From: CAZIKB01 sp964539665
Lineage (GTDB): Bacteria; Zhuqueibacterota; Zhuqueibacteria; Oceanimicrobiales; Oceanimicrobiaceae
Reading direction: 5' to 3'
Assembly: GCA_964539665.1 (NCBI GenBank)
Contig: CAZIKB010000006.1
Span: 1-64,000 of the forward strand
DNA length: 64,000 bases
Shown here: in pieces, positions 27,390 to 36,361 of the stretch
Numbering within the stretch: position 1 is the stretch's first letter
Layout of the letters: each line of letters opens with the position of its first letter
Position numbers and translations under genes: made by a program
Notes under the pieces: model-generated
The model's input: only the letters and a program-made list of their open reading frames with translations
Databases searched by the model: none
What the model was told of the DNA's origin: nothing

Positions 27390-29405
27390 TCACCTTTGAA
27401 TCGAAACCAACTCTATAACATCGCCTTCTTGAATGGAATCTACTACATCCATTCCAGATGTGACCTGTCCAAAGACTGTGTATCGACCGTCCAGTTGAGG
27501 TTGTTCAGAATGGGTAATAAAGAATTGGCAACCTTCGGTGTCCTTGCCCGCGCTGGCCATTCCAACCGTTCCTCTTAAATAAGGTCGCTTATTATACTCT
27601 GAGCGGATGGAATAACCAGGAGAGCCCCAGGAATCCCCGCGCGGATCACCACCTTGTATGACAAAGTCAGGCACCACCCGATGAAATGTTAATCGGTCAT
27701 AAAAGCCTTTTTCAGCAAGTTGAACAAAATTTAAAACTGTTAATGGCGCGTCTTCAGTGAATAATTTGATTTCGATATTGCCCCGGGTTGTCTTAATAAA
27801 AGCTTTAGAGCCTTCTAATCTCTGGATATCGCGGTATTGAAAATCCTGATGAGGTTGAGTAAAAGAGGTGATTTGGGCAGAGTAATCTTCTTTGGAAATT
27901 TTTTCGAGTACTTTTGCCACGACAATAGACAGAGCCTTATCTGGTATTTTCAGAGCTTCTTTCAATACTGGCAGGAGCCGTTTATCGCCGATTTTCATCA
28001 TGGCTTGAAAAATGATTTTTGCGGATTCAACGTCAACTGGTTTTGGCAATTTTTGATAGGCCTCGATAACTGGCAGGGTGTAAATTTTACTATTTAATGT
28101 GTCCTGACTTAATCCTTTTACTGCTAAGGCAACAAGCACATGATCATTTTCTCTCAGAGCATTCAGATATAAGCGTGGATTAGTTGGTTTTCCTATTTTT
28201 GTGTATGCTTCAAGAATTGCAATTTTCACTGTGGTTGGGGCATTTGTGTAATTCTTTTCTAATATCCTCAAAACCTGGTTTGAACCTGTCTCTCCCAGGG
28301 CTGCATTTGCACTTGCCTGAATAAATTTATCTTCATTGTGAGTAAATTTTGAAATCATTTCTATACTTTGCTTTCCCATTAACCGGGCATAGGAATTAAG
28401 CGTAGTCTTGATTTCAGATAGTGTCCATTTATTCATATAAGCATTATCATTATTCAGTTGATATGTTAATATCTGTTCCAATTGATGTTTGGCCAGATTA
28501 TGCTCACGGCTGTTTTTACGATATCTTTTTGGTTCTTGAAGCGCGCACGCACCAATTGCTTGAATTATTGTTCGGCGGATATGGCTTTCCTGGTTTAAAA
28601 AGGAAAAGTAATCAGCTACAAGATATAGTGGATAATTCCCTAAAGCATTTGCAACTTTGACTCTAACCCGCCAATCCTTCTCCTTTCTTAAGATTCTTGC
28701 CAAAGACTCTATAACTGCTAAGTCCTGTAATTTTCCTAAAGATTGAATGGCATACTTTCTCACACGAGGGTCTGGATCATCAATCGCTTTTCTAAGACTT
28801 TTAATGTCTAAATCTTTACCTGCCTGCATCAAAGAGTAACAGGCTTTCCACCGGACATCGTCATTTTTATCCTCTAAAAGTGATGTTAGAGAGGTAGTCA
28901 TGGATTGGTTTGTGATTTTTCTCGACGCCATTCTTCCTGCAGAAAGGGCAGCCTCTGCACGTAAATTTGCATTTTCTGACTTAAATAATCTGATTAGAAT
29001 GGGAAATGTTCTTTCTGTTCCGATCTTACCGAGAGCCTCAATAATTCGAATATTAACTTCGTTTTCTTCAATGCTGTTCAACTTTGTAATTAGTGCAGCT
29101 TCTGCTAAATCTGAAATTCCAATCTGCCCCAAAGCAAAAACGGTCTCCAGTCGAACGTTTTCATCAGGATCTTTCAACATGTCAACTAATGTCTGTAAAC
29201 AACTGTTATCTTGTAGCTTACCAAGCGCTTCCACCGCACGGGCACGAATTCGAGGTTCAGGGCTTTTAAGAAAAGTTGAAAGGCTGTCGCATGTGATCCG
29301 AGTATTCTCCAGTCTGACAATGTGCTCAATCTCTTTTTCCTTGACGACACAAGCGTTTGATAATAATACAAATAGGAGTATATGTAGCAGTAAGGATCGT
29401 TTCAT
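27390..29405 (-). CDS. HEAT-repeat cyclophilin lipoprotein (peptidyl-prolyl isomerase)
   Basis: About 671 residues. I take ATG 29405, which begins MKRSLLLHILLFVLLSNAC, a lipoprotein signal with Cys at the processing site; an ATG at 29453 is also in frame, and neither has a clear ribosome site. Residues ~30-500 are HEAT/armadillo repeats (e.g. RIRARAVEALGKLQD, VRLETVFALGQIG, VRKYAIQSLGKLQD). The last ~170 residues are a cyclophilin domain (TTRGNIEIKLFTEDAP, FYDRLTFHRVVPDFVIQGGD, GTVGMASAGKDTEGCQFFIT, LDGRYTVFGQV), with the FHR...Q active-site residues kept. Probably a periplasmic folding catalyst whose HEAT array binds clients. Confidence 0.9.
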   Translation of the reverse strand: MKRSLLLHILLFVLLSNACVVKEKEIEHIVRLENTRITCDSLSTFLKSPEPRIRARAVEALGKLQDNSCLQTLVDMLKDPDENVRLETVFALGQIGISDLAEAALITKLNSIEENEVNIRIIEALGKIGTERTFPILIRLFKSENANLRAEAALSAGRMASRKITNQSMTTSLTSLLEDKNDDVRWKACYSLMQAGKDLDIKSLRKAIDDPDPRVRKYAIQSLGKLQDLAVIESLARILRKEKDWRVRVKVANALGNYPLYLVADYFSFLNQESHIRRTIIQAIGACALQEPKRYRKNSREHNLAKHQLEQILTYQLNNDNAYMNKWTLSEIKTTLNSYARLMGKQSIEMISKFTHNEDKFIQASANAALGETGSNQVLRILEKNYTNAPTTVKIAILEAYTKIGKPTNPRLYLNALRENDHVLVALAVKGLSQDTLNSKIYTLPVIEAYQKLPKPVDVESAKIIFQAMMKIGDKRLLPVLKEALKIPDKALSIVVAKVLEKISKEDYSAQITSFTQPHQDFQYRDIQRLEGSKAFIKTTRGNIEIKLFTEDAPLTVLNFVQLAEKGFYDRLTFHRVVPDFVIQGGDPRGDSWGSPGYSIRSEYNKRPYLRGTVGMASAGKDTEGCQFFITHSEQPQLDGRYTVFGQVTSGMDVVDSIQEGDVIELVSIQR

Positions 29406-29538
29406 GGAAATCAATATAATATTTATAATAACAGAAGTCAAGCGCTTTAGCATATAAAAATATGTTGATCATGTCCCAAAAATATTTTACCTTCAACACA
29501 TTGCAGCATCAACATGTCAACATTCGGGAGTAGCTACT

Positions 29539-30582
29539 GTGAGAATCAAAGTTGGTCAAATCGGACTTGGTTATTTAGGAGAACTTCATTGTGCTGCTTT
29601 GGTCGAAATGCCAGAAGCAGAATTGGTTGGAATTTTTGACATCAATTTAGAAAAGAGTCGCGAAATTGCTCGTACCTATGGTGTAAAGGTATTCTCAGAT
29701 TTACCAGACCTGATTGACCAGGTTCAGGCGCTGGTTGTTGCTGTCCCTACTCGGCAACACTTTCAAATTGTTCAAGAGGCCTTATCTAACGAGAAACATG
29801 TTTTTGTTGAGAAGCCCATATCTGCAAGCGTGTATGAAGCAGAACAGCTTGTAGAATCAGCGGGCAAGAAAAACCTTGCCTTACAGGTTGGACATATTGA
29901 GCGATTCAACCCGGCTGTGCTGGCATTAGCTGCAGAAATAATACATCCCATGTTTATTGAATCCCATCGTTTAGCTCCATTTAATTCTCGCGGTACCGAT
30001 GTTTCTGTGGTGTTGGATTTAATGATTCATGATCTGGATTTAATCTTAAATTTTGTACGAAGTGATATATGTAAAATTGATGCATGTGGATTGGCTGTAA
30101 TTTCGTCTGAAATTGATATTGCCAACGCTCGAATTCAGTTTGATAATGGCTGTGTTGCCAATGTGACTGCAAGCCGAATTGCGCAAAAAAAATTACGTAA
30201 AATGCAGCTTTTTCAAAAAGATGCATATTATACCATTGACTTTATGCAGCGGACAACTGAAAAATATACTATATTTCACAGCCCGGAAAAAGCAGTTAGC
30301 AACCAGAATCCTGATTCAGGATCTATTTTTAAAAAATTTAAAAATAAGCGACTCTACTACGAAAAATTGCAGGTAGATAACCAGGATCCACTTAAAATGG
30401 AATTGGAATCATTTCTAAGGTCGATACGATGCAAAGAAAAGCCTGTGGTAGATGGAGTTGCTGGTAAACGAGTGGTAAAGCTCGCCTCTGAAATATTAAA
30501 TATCATTACTGCACAATCTTCGTGGATTCCCAGTGCGGTGAAGCCGCAAATGACAAATAACAAAAAACCAAATGACAAATAA
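29539..30582 (+). CDS. Gfo/Idh/MocA-family oxidoreductase
   Basis: 347 residues from GTG 29539. The N-terminal Rossmann fold has GQIGLGYLGELHCAAL (NAD(P) binding), VAVPTRQHFQIV and HVFVEKPIS (the EKP motif, catalytic Lys), followed by the C-terminal alpha/beta domain (VLDLMIHDLDLILNFV). The substrate, probably a sugar or sugar-nucleotide, cannot be told. Transcribed away from the cyclophilin gene. The last codons are low-complexity (KPQMTNNKKPNDK) and merge into an AT-rich intergenic tract. Confidence 0.88.
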   Translation: MRIKVGQIGLGYLGELHCAALVEMPEAELVGIFDINLEKSREIARTYGVKVFSDLPDLIDQVQALVVAVPTRQHFQIVQEALSNEKHVFVEKPISASVYEAEQLVESAGKKNLALQVGHIERFNPAVLALAAEIIHPMFIESHRLAPFNSRGTDVSVVLDLMIHDLDLILNFVRSDICKIDACGLAVISSEIDIANARIQFDNGCVANVTASRIAQKKLRKMQLFQKDAYYTIDFMQRTTEKYTIFHSPEKAVSNQNPDSGSIFKKFKNKRLYYEKLQVDNQDPLKMELESFLRSIRCKEKPVVDGVAGKRVVKLASEILNIITAQSSWIPSAVKPQMTNNKKPNDK

Positions 30583-30934
30583 ACTCCAAAATTCAAAAAT
30601 CAATTTTCATATCTCGTGCTTTCATAGTCTTTATATAGGAGAGGTTGTGTTTTGGGAAATTAGAATTTGTCATTTGATATTTATTTAGAATTTATTATTT
30701 GAGATTTGATTTTTTTTGCAAAAAAATGTAACTAATGAAAAGTAATACAATAAAAAACCTCAAAATTTATCCGATTGTGCTAATATTACTTTTTGAGTGC
30801 ACAATTAATTAATTGTGCTTAAATGTTAAATAAATATAGATTAATTAAAAAACTCTTGATAGTTAAAGCAATATTTTTTATTTTACTGTCAAATTGAAAT
30901 TAAAACCATTACATAGTAATCATGGAGAAATATT
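30583..30934. other. Gene-free AT-rich stretch
   Basis: No gene seen. The left part contains repetitive words of the form TTTGTCATTTGATATTTATT and AATGACAAATAA, in opposite orientations. The right part is the leader of the NtrC-type regulator, with GGAG before its GTG start. Confidence 0.5.
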
Positions 30935-32317
30935 GTGAGTAGGAGGGTTCCTAAAAGCAACATATTAGTTGTAGACGACGATAAGAACATTTGCAAAATG
31001 ATAGAAATAAATTTGCGAAAAGAGAAGACTTATGAAGTAAGTACCGCGTCAAATGGGGAATCTTGTCTTAAATATATTGGTGAATCCTTACCGGAACTAA
31101 TTTTGTTGGATATTCAAATGCCTGGAATTGATGGCATTGAAACGCTAACACGGATTCGGGAGCAGGAGCCTTTAATTCCCGTAGTCATGATGTCGGCTCA
31201 TGGCACAATTGAGAAAGCCGTGCAGTCCATGAAATTAGGGGCCTATGATTTCATTACTAAACCATTTGCCAGTGACCGACTTTTAGTAACAGTCAATAAT
31301 GCCTTGATAAATTCTTCCTTAAAAAGAGAAGTTGATGAGCTTAAAAAAGAATTAAAAGATCGCTATCAATTTAAAAACATAATTGGCCAAAGCGGCGTGA
31401 TGCAGGAAGTTTTTCGAGCCATGGAAAAAGTTATTAATAGCAACGTCACAGTTTTAATCTACGGTGAAAGTGGAACGGGTAAAGAACTCATCGCCCGGGC
31501 CATTCATTATCATAACAAAAAACGCTCAAGCAATGCTTTCGTTGCAGTCAATTGCAGCGCTTTACCTGAAACTCTGTTAGAAAGTGAGCTGTTTGGCCAT
31601 GAAAAAGGTTCCTTCACAGGCGCTACCGGACGCCGGGTTGGAAAATTTGAAAAAGCTGACGGAGGGACTACTTTTTTAGATGAAATTGGTCTCATGACAC
31701 CCGCGACTCAGTCAAAAGTGTTGCGTGTTCTTCAGGAAAGGGAATTCGAGCGCGTTGGTGGTAATGAATTAGTTAAAGTTGATACACGAGTTATATCTGC
31801 GACTAACAAAAACCTGGAAGAAGAGGTTAAAAAAGGAGAATTTCGGGAAGATTTATACTATCGAATATCCGTATTTCCTATTAAGCTGCCACCTTTGCGT
31901 GATCGCAGAGAAGATATCCCTTTAATTGCAGCGCATTTCATAACAAAATACGCTGATCAGGAAGGAAAGCAGATTGATGAAATTTCGCCAGATGCCCTTG
32001 AGTTACTCATGGCGTATCATTGGCCGGGAAATGTAAGGGAACTGGAAAATGCCATTGAGAGGGCAGTTGTTCTTGCCAATCCACCGGAAATTTCTGCAAA
32101 AGATTTACCTTCTTCGATACGGTCCCTGGGGGAAAAGAAAATTTATGAAACCGACAATAAACTTTCGAGCTGGATAGAAAAATTGGAAGAAGAGGCTTTA
32201 CGCCAAGCTCTTTTGGAATGCGAAGGAAATATTTCACAAACAGCCAAGAAATTAGGAATTGGAAGAGCAACTATATATAGAAAAGCTAAAAAATACGGCC
32301 TGCCTATGAGGAAATGA
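30935..32317 (+). CDS. NtrC-family sigma-54-dependent response regulator
   Basis: 460 residues from GTG 30935 (GGAG seven bases before). Receiver domain ~8-120 with ILVVDDDKN, the phospho-acceptor Asp in LILLDIQMPG, and KPF. The AAA+ domain ~145-385 has GESGTGKE (Walker A), GSFTGA (sigma-54 contact loop, GAFTGA variant) and GGTTFLDEIG (Walker B). The C-terminal Fis-type helix-turn-helix is at ~420-458 (GNISQTAKKLGIGRATIYRK). Activates sigma-54 promoters on phosphorylation. No sensor kinase is adjacent, so it is an orphan regulator here. Confidence 0.95.
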   Translation: MSRRVPKSNILVVDDDKNICKMIEINLRKEKTYEVSTASNGESCLKYIGESLPELILLDIQMPGIDGIETLTRIREQEPLIPVVMMSAHGTIEKAVQSMKLGAYDFITKPFASDRLLVTVNNALINSSLKREVDELKKELKDRYQFKNIIGQSGVMQEVFRAMEKVINSNVTVLIYGESGTGKELIARAIHYHNKKRSSNAFVAVNCSALPETLLESELFGHEKGSFTGATGRRVGKFEKADGGTTFLDEIGLMTPATQSKVLRVLQEREFERVGGNELVKVDTRVISATNKNLEEEVKKGEFREDLYYRISVFPIKLPPLRDRREDIPLIAAHFITKYADQEGKQIDEISPDALELLMAYHWPGNVRELENAIERAVVLANPPEISAKDLPSSIRSLGEKKIYETDNKLSSWIEKLEEEALRQALLECEGNISQTAKKLGIGRATIYRKAKKYGLPMRK

Positions 32318-32720
32318 TTACAGTGATTCCCGCCCTTTAATAAACTTCTCTTGAAAAATGTCAGTCCCGAAATTTTGAAATCGGGAATCTACTGGCACAG
32401 ATGATTTGATTCCCGCCTAAATCACGCGAGAATAATAGGACTGAAAAAACGCTTTTATTAAATAAAATAATTCTACCCAATTTATTTTCAAACTATAAAC
32501 ATTAAAGCATTTTATTCTGCGGTGTTTTGGTAAACAAGTCTCAGCTTGATACATTTGTTTCACGAATACACATCTTAAATATTTGTAATTTTCATGCGCT
32601 AAGATTAATAACGATTTAACGTAGGAAAATTCACGTTTTCATTCTAATTTTAATAAAAATTGATGGTATAAATTTTGCTTGCCCTAATAGAACATTATCA
32701 TTAATGGGAAAAGGGAGCTT
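32318..32720. other. Gene-free stretch with a short hairpin
   Basis: No gene seen. A small inverted repeat, TCCCGA...TCGGGA (about 32366-32387), follows the regulator gene and could help end transcription, though it has no T-run. GATTCCCGCC occurs twice (about 32326 and 32410). The right part is the AT-rich leader of the next gene. Confidence 0.4.
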
Positions 32721-33881
32721 ATGAACACCTTTGTTAAAACAACAAATCTATCAGAAATTGTAGCATCCATTTGCACGGGGGATTATAATGAATCTGAGTT
32801 AATCGAATTTGTACACCTGGTTCAAAAAATATCTCTTAGTTATTTAAAATATCAGGAAGTCATCGGTAAACATATTCGTTGGGAGCGAAATAAAAATATT
32901 GGTGAATTGGAAGACCTGGCTCTTGATTGCGTCGCCGGGTTATTTATGCGTGATGAGAATGGCCAATTTATCCAATTCAAAAAATATTTTGGCCGAATTT
33001 CAAACAACATTGATAAACTTGATGATGTTGAAATTTTAGTATTATTGCGGCGATTGATTATAAAAAAGACCAAGCAGGAGCTTTCCCGCATTTTTAAAGA
33101 AAGGGATCCGGAAGGCGCCAAAATTGTCAGAAATATAAAGGTAGCCATTAAAAGTGCAAACGATTTTGATTCTTTTAAGGAGATGGGAAGAGAATATATA
33201 TATTTGACAAATGGTAATGGCCATAGTTATTTTGATGATTTATCCAATAATAATAATGGCGATATTCCTACAAATGGAAATAATCATTCAATAAAATCGA
33301 AGGGCAATGGTAAGCTTAACTGTTTCTACCTGAGAAAGTCTATGCCATCAATTCCAGAGAAATCTTTGCGCGGGGAATATTTAACCTTTTATTGTCCCAA
33401 AGATCCGGTATCTGCAAACATTCGAAAGATGTTACTGGTTATTCATAAGGATGAAAGATATCAGAATTTCTTGCCTCTGGACTTGATAGCCCGAATTATG
33501 CGGCATACAAATTATGAGATGGCGCGCGAGCGGCTTATATCACAGGTGAATGATAGTTCGCCTTTAGACGATCTGAAACTTAAGGAGATAGAGAAACGCA
33601 AACTGATTGTTTTAAAAAAGATTAAAAGGAAAATACGAGTCCAATATGTAGCATCGAATAAAATCACACAAAGTAAAGGCAAAATTTATCATAAAGCGTT
33701 GGCCGATATTCTGGAGGACATTAGTCAGGGCAAAAAATATGATTCATATTTTAAACATTTAAGAAGATATATGCCAGAATTAACTCAGGTAATATATCGC
33801 TCGCAGGAAAGAACTATCTTTGAATATTTGGGCAAACTAATTAAAAAATGGTTTAGAGAATCTCTGATGGAATTATTATAA
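32721..33881 (+). CDS. Uncharacterised protein, possibly a divergent sigma-factor-like protein
   Basis: 386 residues, GGGAG upstream of ATG 32721. No catalytic motif seen. It is highly charged and mainly helical, with an Asn/Gly-rich linker at ~175-198 (NGNGHSYFDDLSNNNNGD). The N-terminal third has a segment, GELEDLALDCVAGLFMRDEN, that loosely resembles the D.EDL.QE.F.R pattern of sigma-70 region 2. The next gene encodes a short protein with an anti-sigma-like zinc motif, which makes a sigma/anti-sigma pair thinkable. The sigma assignment is speculative; the gene itself is well supported. Confidence 0.6.
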   Translation: MNTFVKTTNLSEIVASICTGDYNESELIEFVHLVQKISLSYLKYQEVIGKHIRWERNKNIGELEDLALDCVAGLFMRDENGQFIQFKKYFGRISNNIDKLDDVEILVLLRRLIIKKTKQELSRIFKERDPEGAKIVRNIKVAIKSANDFDSFKEMGREYIYLTNGNGHSYFDDLSNNNNGDIPTNGNNHSIKSKGNGKLNCFYLRKSMPSIPEKSLRGEYLTFYCPKDPVSANIRKMLLVIHKDERYQNFLPLDLIARIMRHTNYEMARERLISQVNDSSPLDDLKLKEIEKRKLIVLKKIKRKIRVQYVASNKITQSKGKIYHKALADILEDISQGKKYDSYFKHLRRYMPELTQVIYRSQERTIFEYLGKLIKKWFRESLMELL

Positions 33882-34000
33882 TTTTCCGAAGAATGAGGAG
33901 TTTGGTTGTATATATAAGTATTGTTATTAACTAAACGATTAGCCTTAAGGTTAATTTAACCTTTACCAAAAAGATTAGTCAGGTCTCAGGTGAGAGCTCA

Positions 34001-34231
34001 ATGAAGCCCAAAATTGTTAAAACTTGCCTTAAGGCAGATGCCATTGAAAAGTTTGTATTAAATAAGAAATTATTTAACGAAAGTAATAAATTAGAAATTA
34101 TAAGTCATATATATTGTTGTTATAGTTGCTATGAGCAATATTACCAGATAGAATTATATCATCGCATTTTAAGTAGCGAACTTAAGAAGCCCGTTTCTCA
34201 ACAAATACGGAATTTAGTTGAAGAGCTTTAA
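34001..34231 (+). CDS. Short protein with anti-sigma-like HxxxCxxC motif
   Basis: 76 residues, AGGTGAG upstream of ATG 34001. The centre reads ISHIYCCYSCYEQY, in which His-x3-Cys-x2-Cys fits the zinc-binding signature of ZAS-type anti-sigma factors, followed by a helix (YHRILSSEL). No membrane segment, so it would be a soluble zinc-finger anti-sigma or regulator. Lies 120 bases after the 386-residue gene in the same direction and is followed by a good terminator, so the two may be one unit. Confidence 0.6.
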   Translation: MKPKIVKTCLKADAIEKFVLNKKLFNESNKLEIISHIYCCYSCYEQYYQIELYHRILSSELKKPVSQQIRNLVEEL

Positions 34232-34291
34232 CAAGTATAAGAATTAACAGGTTTTTAAATGTAATATAAAACAATTCTTCCCCTTTCCCGT

Positions 34292-34335
34292 AAGGCCAGT
34301 GTGATAGAAATAATATTCACTGGCCTTTTGTTTTG
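34292..34335 (+). terminator. Rho-independent terminator
   Basis: AAGGCCAGTG (34292-34301) pairs perfectly with CACTGGCCTT (34318-34327) over a 16-base loop and runs into TTGTTTTG. It ends the short anti-sigma-like gene and lies just before the next promoter. Confidence 0.85.
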
Positions 34336-34350
34336 TAAAGAAAAATTAGC

Positions 34351-34379
34351 TTGACATAAGATTAGTTTTTATTTATATT
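34351..34379 (+). promoter_or_regulatory. Sigma-70-type promoter for the PATAN regulator gene
   Basis: TTGACA (34351-34356), 17-base spacer, TATATT (34374-34379), about 70 bases before the start at 34447 and directly after a terminator. Confidence 0.6.
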
Positions 34380-34446
34380 TATAGAATAATAGTGAGAAAT
34401 TATTGTATGTTGTAAACTTTTCACAATCAACTTTTAAGCATTAATA

Positions 34447-36273
34447 ATGAACGCCACAAATATACTTGTCATCGATAGCGATCCCAAAAATTTACAAATT
34501 CTAAAAGAAAGCCTGGAATCTTATAATTTTAAGGTTATGACTATAAATAACGGAATTGATGCCTGGGAGATAATTCTATCTCAAAAACCTGAGCTTATTG
34601 TTTGCGAAGTCGAAATACCTGGTTTGAATGGATTTGAGCTTCATGAGAGATTACAGAATAATCCAGTTGCAGCATCCATACCAATGATTTTCTTGACCAA
34701 CAGACGTAATTTGGAAGATCGAATAAAGAGCCTTAGAACAGGAGTAAAAGATTATATGATTAAGCCTCTGCATGTTAAGGAGGTTATTGCCCGATTAAAA
34801 ATGATTCAAAGGCGTATAGAAAGGGTGAAAAACGCAGAATCGGAATCAACCAGAAATGTCGTTGGCCGACTGGAAGAAAAAAGTGTTGAAGATTTAGTTG
34901 AAAATTATGGCGCTGAAAGAAAAACCGGTGTATTAGCCTTATATGATAACAATAATCTAAGCGGTGAAATATATTTCAGAGATGGGACCGTGGTCAACGC
35001 GAGATTAGGTAATTTTAAAGCAGAAAAAGCTGTTTATCAAATGCTGCCGTGGAAAATTGGCCACTTTGTAATGACTTTTAAAGAAGTAAATGTTGAAGAT
35101 GAGATAACAGTCAGTAATTTAGGATTATTACTTCAGGGATTTAAACGTCTTCAGGATCGCGAAAAATTAATCAAGCAACTACCTTCTTTAGAAACTATAT
35201 TTGTCAAAACAGCTATTTTTGCACAAATCTTGAAAAAGAAGTCAATCTCGGCAGATGCATTGAAATTTATTGATTTATTTAACGGCAAGCGCACAATTTC
35301 AAAAATTATTGCAGAAAGCATTTATGATGATATAAAAACTGTTGAAAAAATTACTAAATTATATCACCAAGGTTTCATTCGACCTTTAAGCGACGGGAAT
35401 AATGCACAACGTATCTCCGAAAAACTCTCAATTTCTGAATCAGGAGGACTACCAGGTAATGAGCAGAAGGAAGTAAAATCAAATTATACTCCAGAATTTG
35501 AAATTCACGAAAAAAAAGCAATATTTCCTGAGGAAACCTCGGACCTGAGAGTTAGTCCAAAACTCACTGTTAAAGAAGAAATTAAACCTGAAAAAATTCA
35601 AATCCCAAATAAAAAATATGAAGAACAGGAAGTCGAACCATTTAATTTTGGATCTGAGCATAAACAAGTACAAGAATCTCAGTCAGTAAATGGTAAAGCA
35701 AAAAAAGAGGAAGAACCTGTTACAGAAACAACGCCGGGAGAATTAGATTCAATTTGTGATGCACTATTTAATGGGCATACAACTATTAATGGAAAATTGG
35801 TCATAATAAGTGCAGATAATCAATGCCGTAAAGATTTCATTTCAACTTTAACAGTGGGCCAATTTTCAGCAAAACCTATTTCTTCAGATGGTTCAGAATC
35901 TTTTGAAGTGGGAAGAATTGTAACTTCCAGGAAGCATAAACTCGAATTATTAGGGCTTTCTACTGAAAGAAAATTTCTTCAAATGCTTGACCAGATGTCA
36001 CCCCCTTTAATGGGTTACATCATTTTAGTTTCTGGGGGCAAGTCATCTAATTTGGGTTATTTCGGATACCTTGTTAATTCACTAAAACAAAAATTCAAAG
36101 TACCACATGTTGTAGCTGTTTATCATCCATCCCAGAACAAACCAATTCCTCTTGATATTATTCGCCACCTATTAAGAATAGATGCAAAAGAACAATTAGT
36201 TGAAATAGACGTTCAGGAAATTGAATCCATAAAGCACTTGCTCAAACAACTAAAAACACCAGAATACAGGTAA
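34447..36273 (+). CDS. Pseudo-receiver / PATAN (DUF4388) protein with a degenerate GTPase-like C-terminus
   Basis: 608 residues. Residues ~4-120 form a receiver-like domain, but the phospho-acceptor Asp is Glu (LIVCEVEIPG where active receivers have LLDIxMPG); the Lys (MIKP) is kept. Residues ~135-225 are a PATAN/DUF4388 domain (GRLEEKSVEDLVENYGAERK, TGVLALYD, GEIYFRDGTVVNARLG), then a helical region, a low-complexity charged linker (~330-430), and a C-terminal ~150-residue domain (KLVIISADNQCRKDFIST... LMGYIILVSG... KVPHVVAVYHPSQNKPIP) with the layout of an MglA/Arf-type GTPase but without a P-loop Lys or NKxD. Probably a protein-interaction scaffold. No ribosome site is evident. Confidence 0.8.
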   Translation: MNATNILVIDSDPKNLQILKESLESYNFKVMTINNGIDAWEIILSQKPELIVCEVEIPGLNGFELHERLQNNPVAASIPMIFLTNRRNLEDRIKSLRTGVKDYMIKPLHVKEVIARLKMIQRRIERVKNAESESTRNVVGRLEEKSVEDLVENYGAERKTGVLALYDNNNLSGEIYFRDGTVVNARLGNFKAEKAVYQMLPWKIGHFVMTFKEVNVEDEITVSNLGLLLQGFKRLQDREKLIKQLPSLETIFVKTAIFAQILKKKSISADALKFIDLFNGKRTISKIIAESIYDDIKTVEKITKLYHQGFIRPLSDGNNAQRISEKLSISESGGLPGNEQKEVKSNYTPEFEIHEKKAIFPEETSDLRVSPKLTVKEEIKPEKIQIPNKKYEEQEVEPFNFGSEHKQVQESQSVNGKAKKEEEPVTETTPGELDSICDALFNGHTTINGKLVIISADNQCRKDFISTLTVGQFSAKPISSDGSESFEVGRIVTSRKHKLELLGLSTERKFLQMLDQMSPPLMGYIILVSGGKSSNLGYFGYLVNSLKQKFKVPHVVAVYHPSQNKPIPLDIIRHLLRIDAKEQLVEIDVQEIESIKHLLKQLKTPEYR

Positions 36274-36361
36274 TTAATTTAACTTGGTGAAGCGAAACCA
36301 CAATTAAGAAGTATTAAATACAAAATATCAAAAAATAAATATTGTATTCATAGAAGACAGC

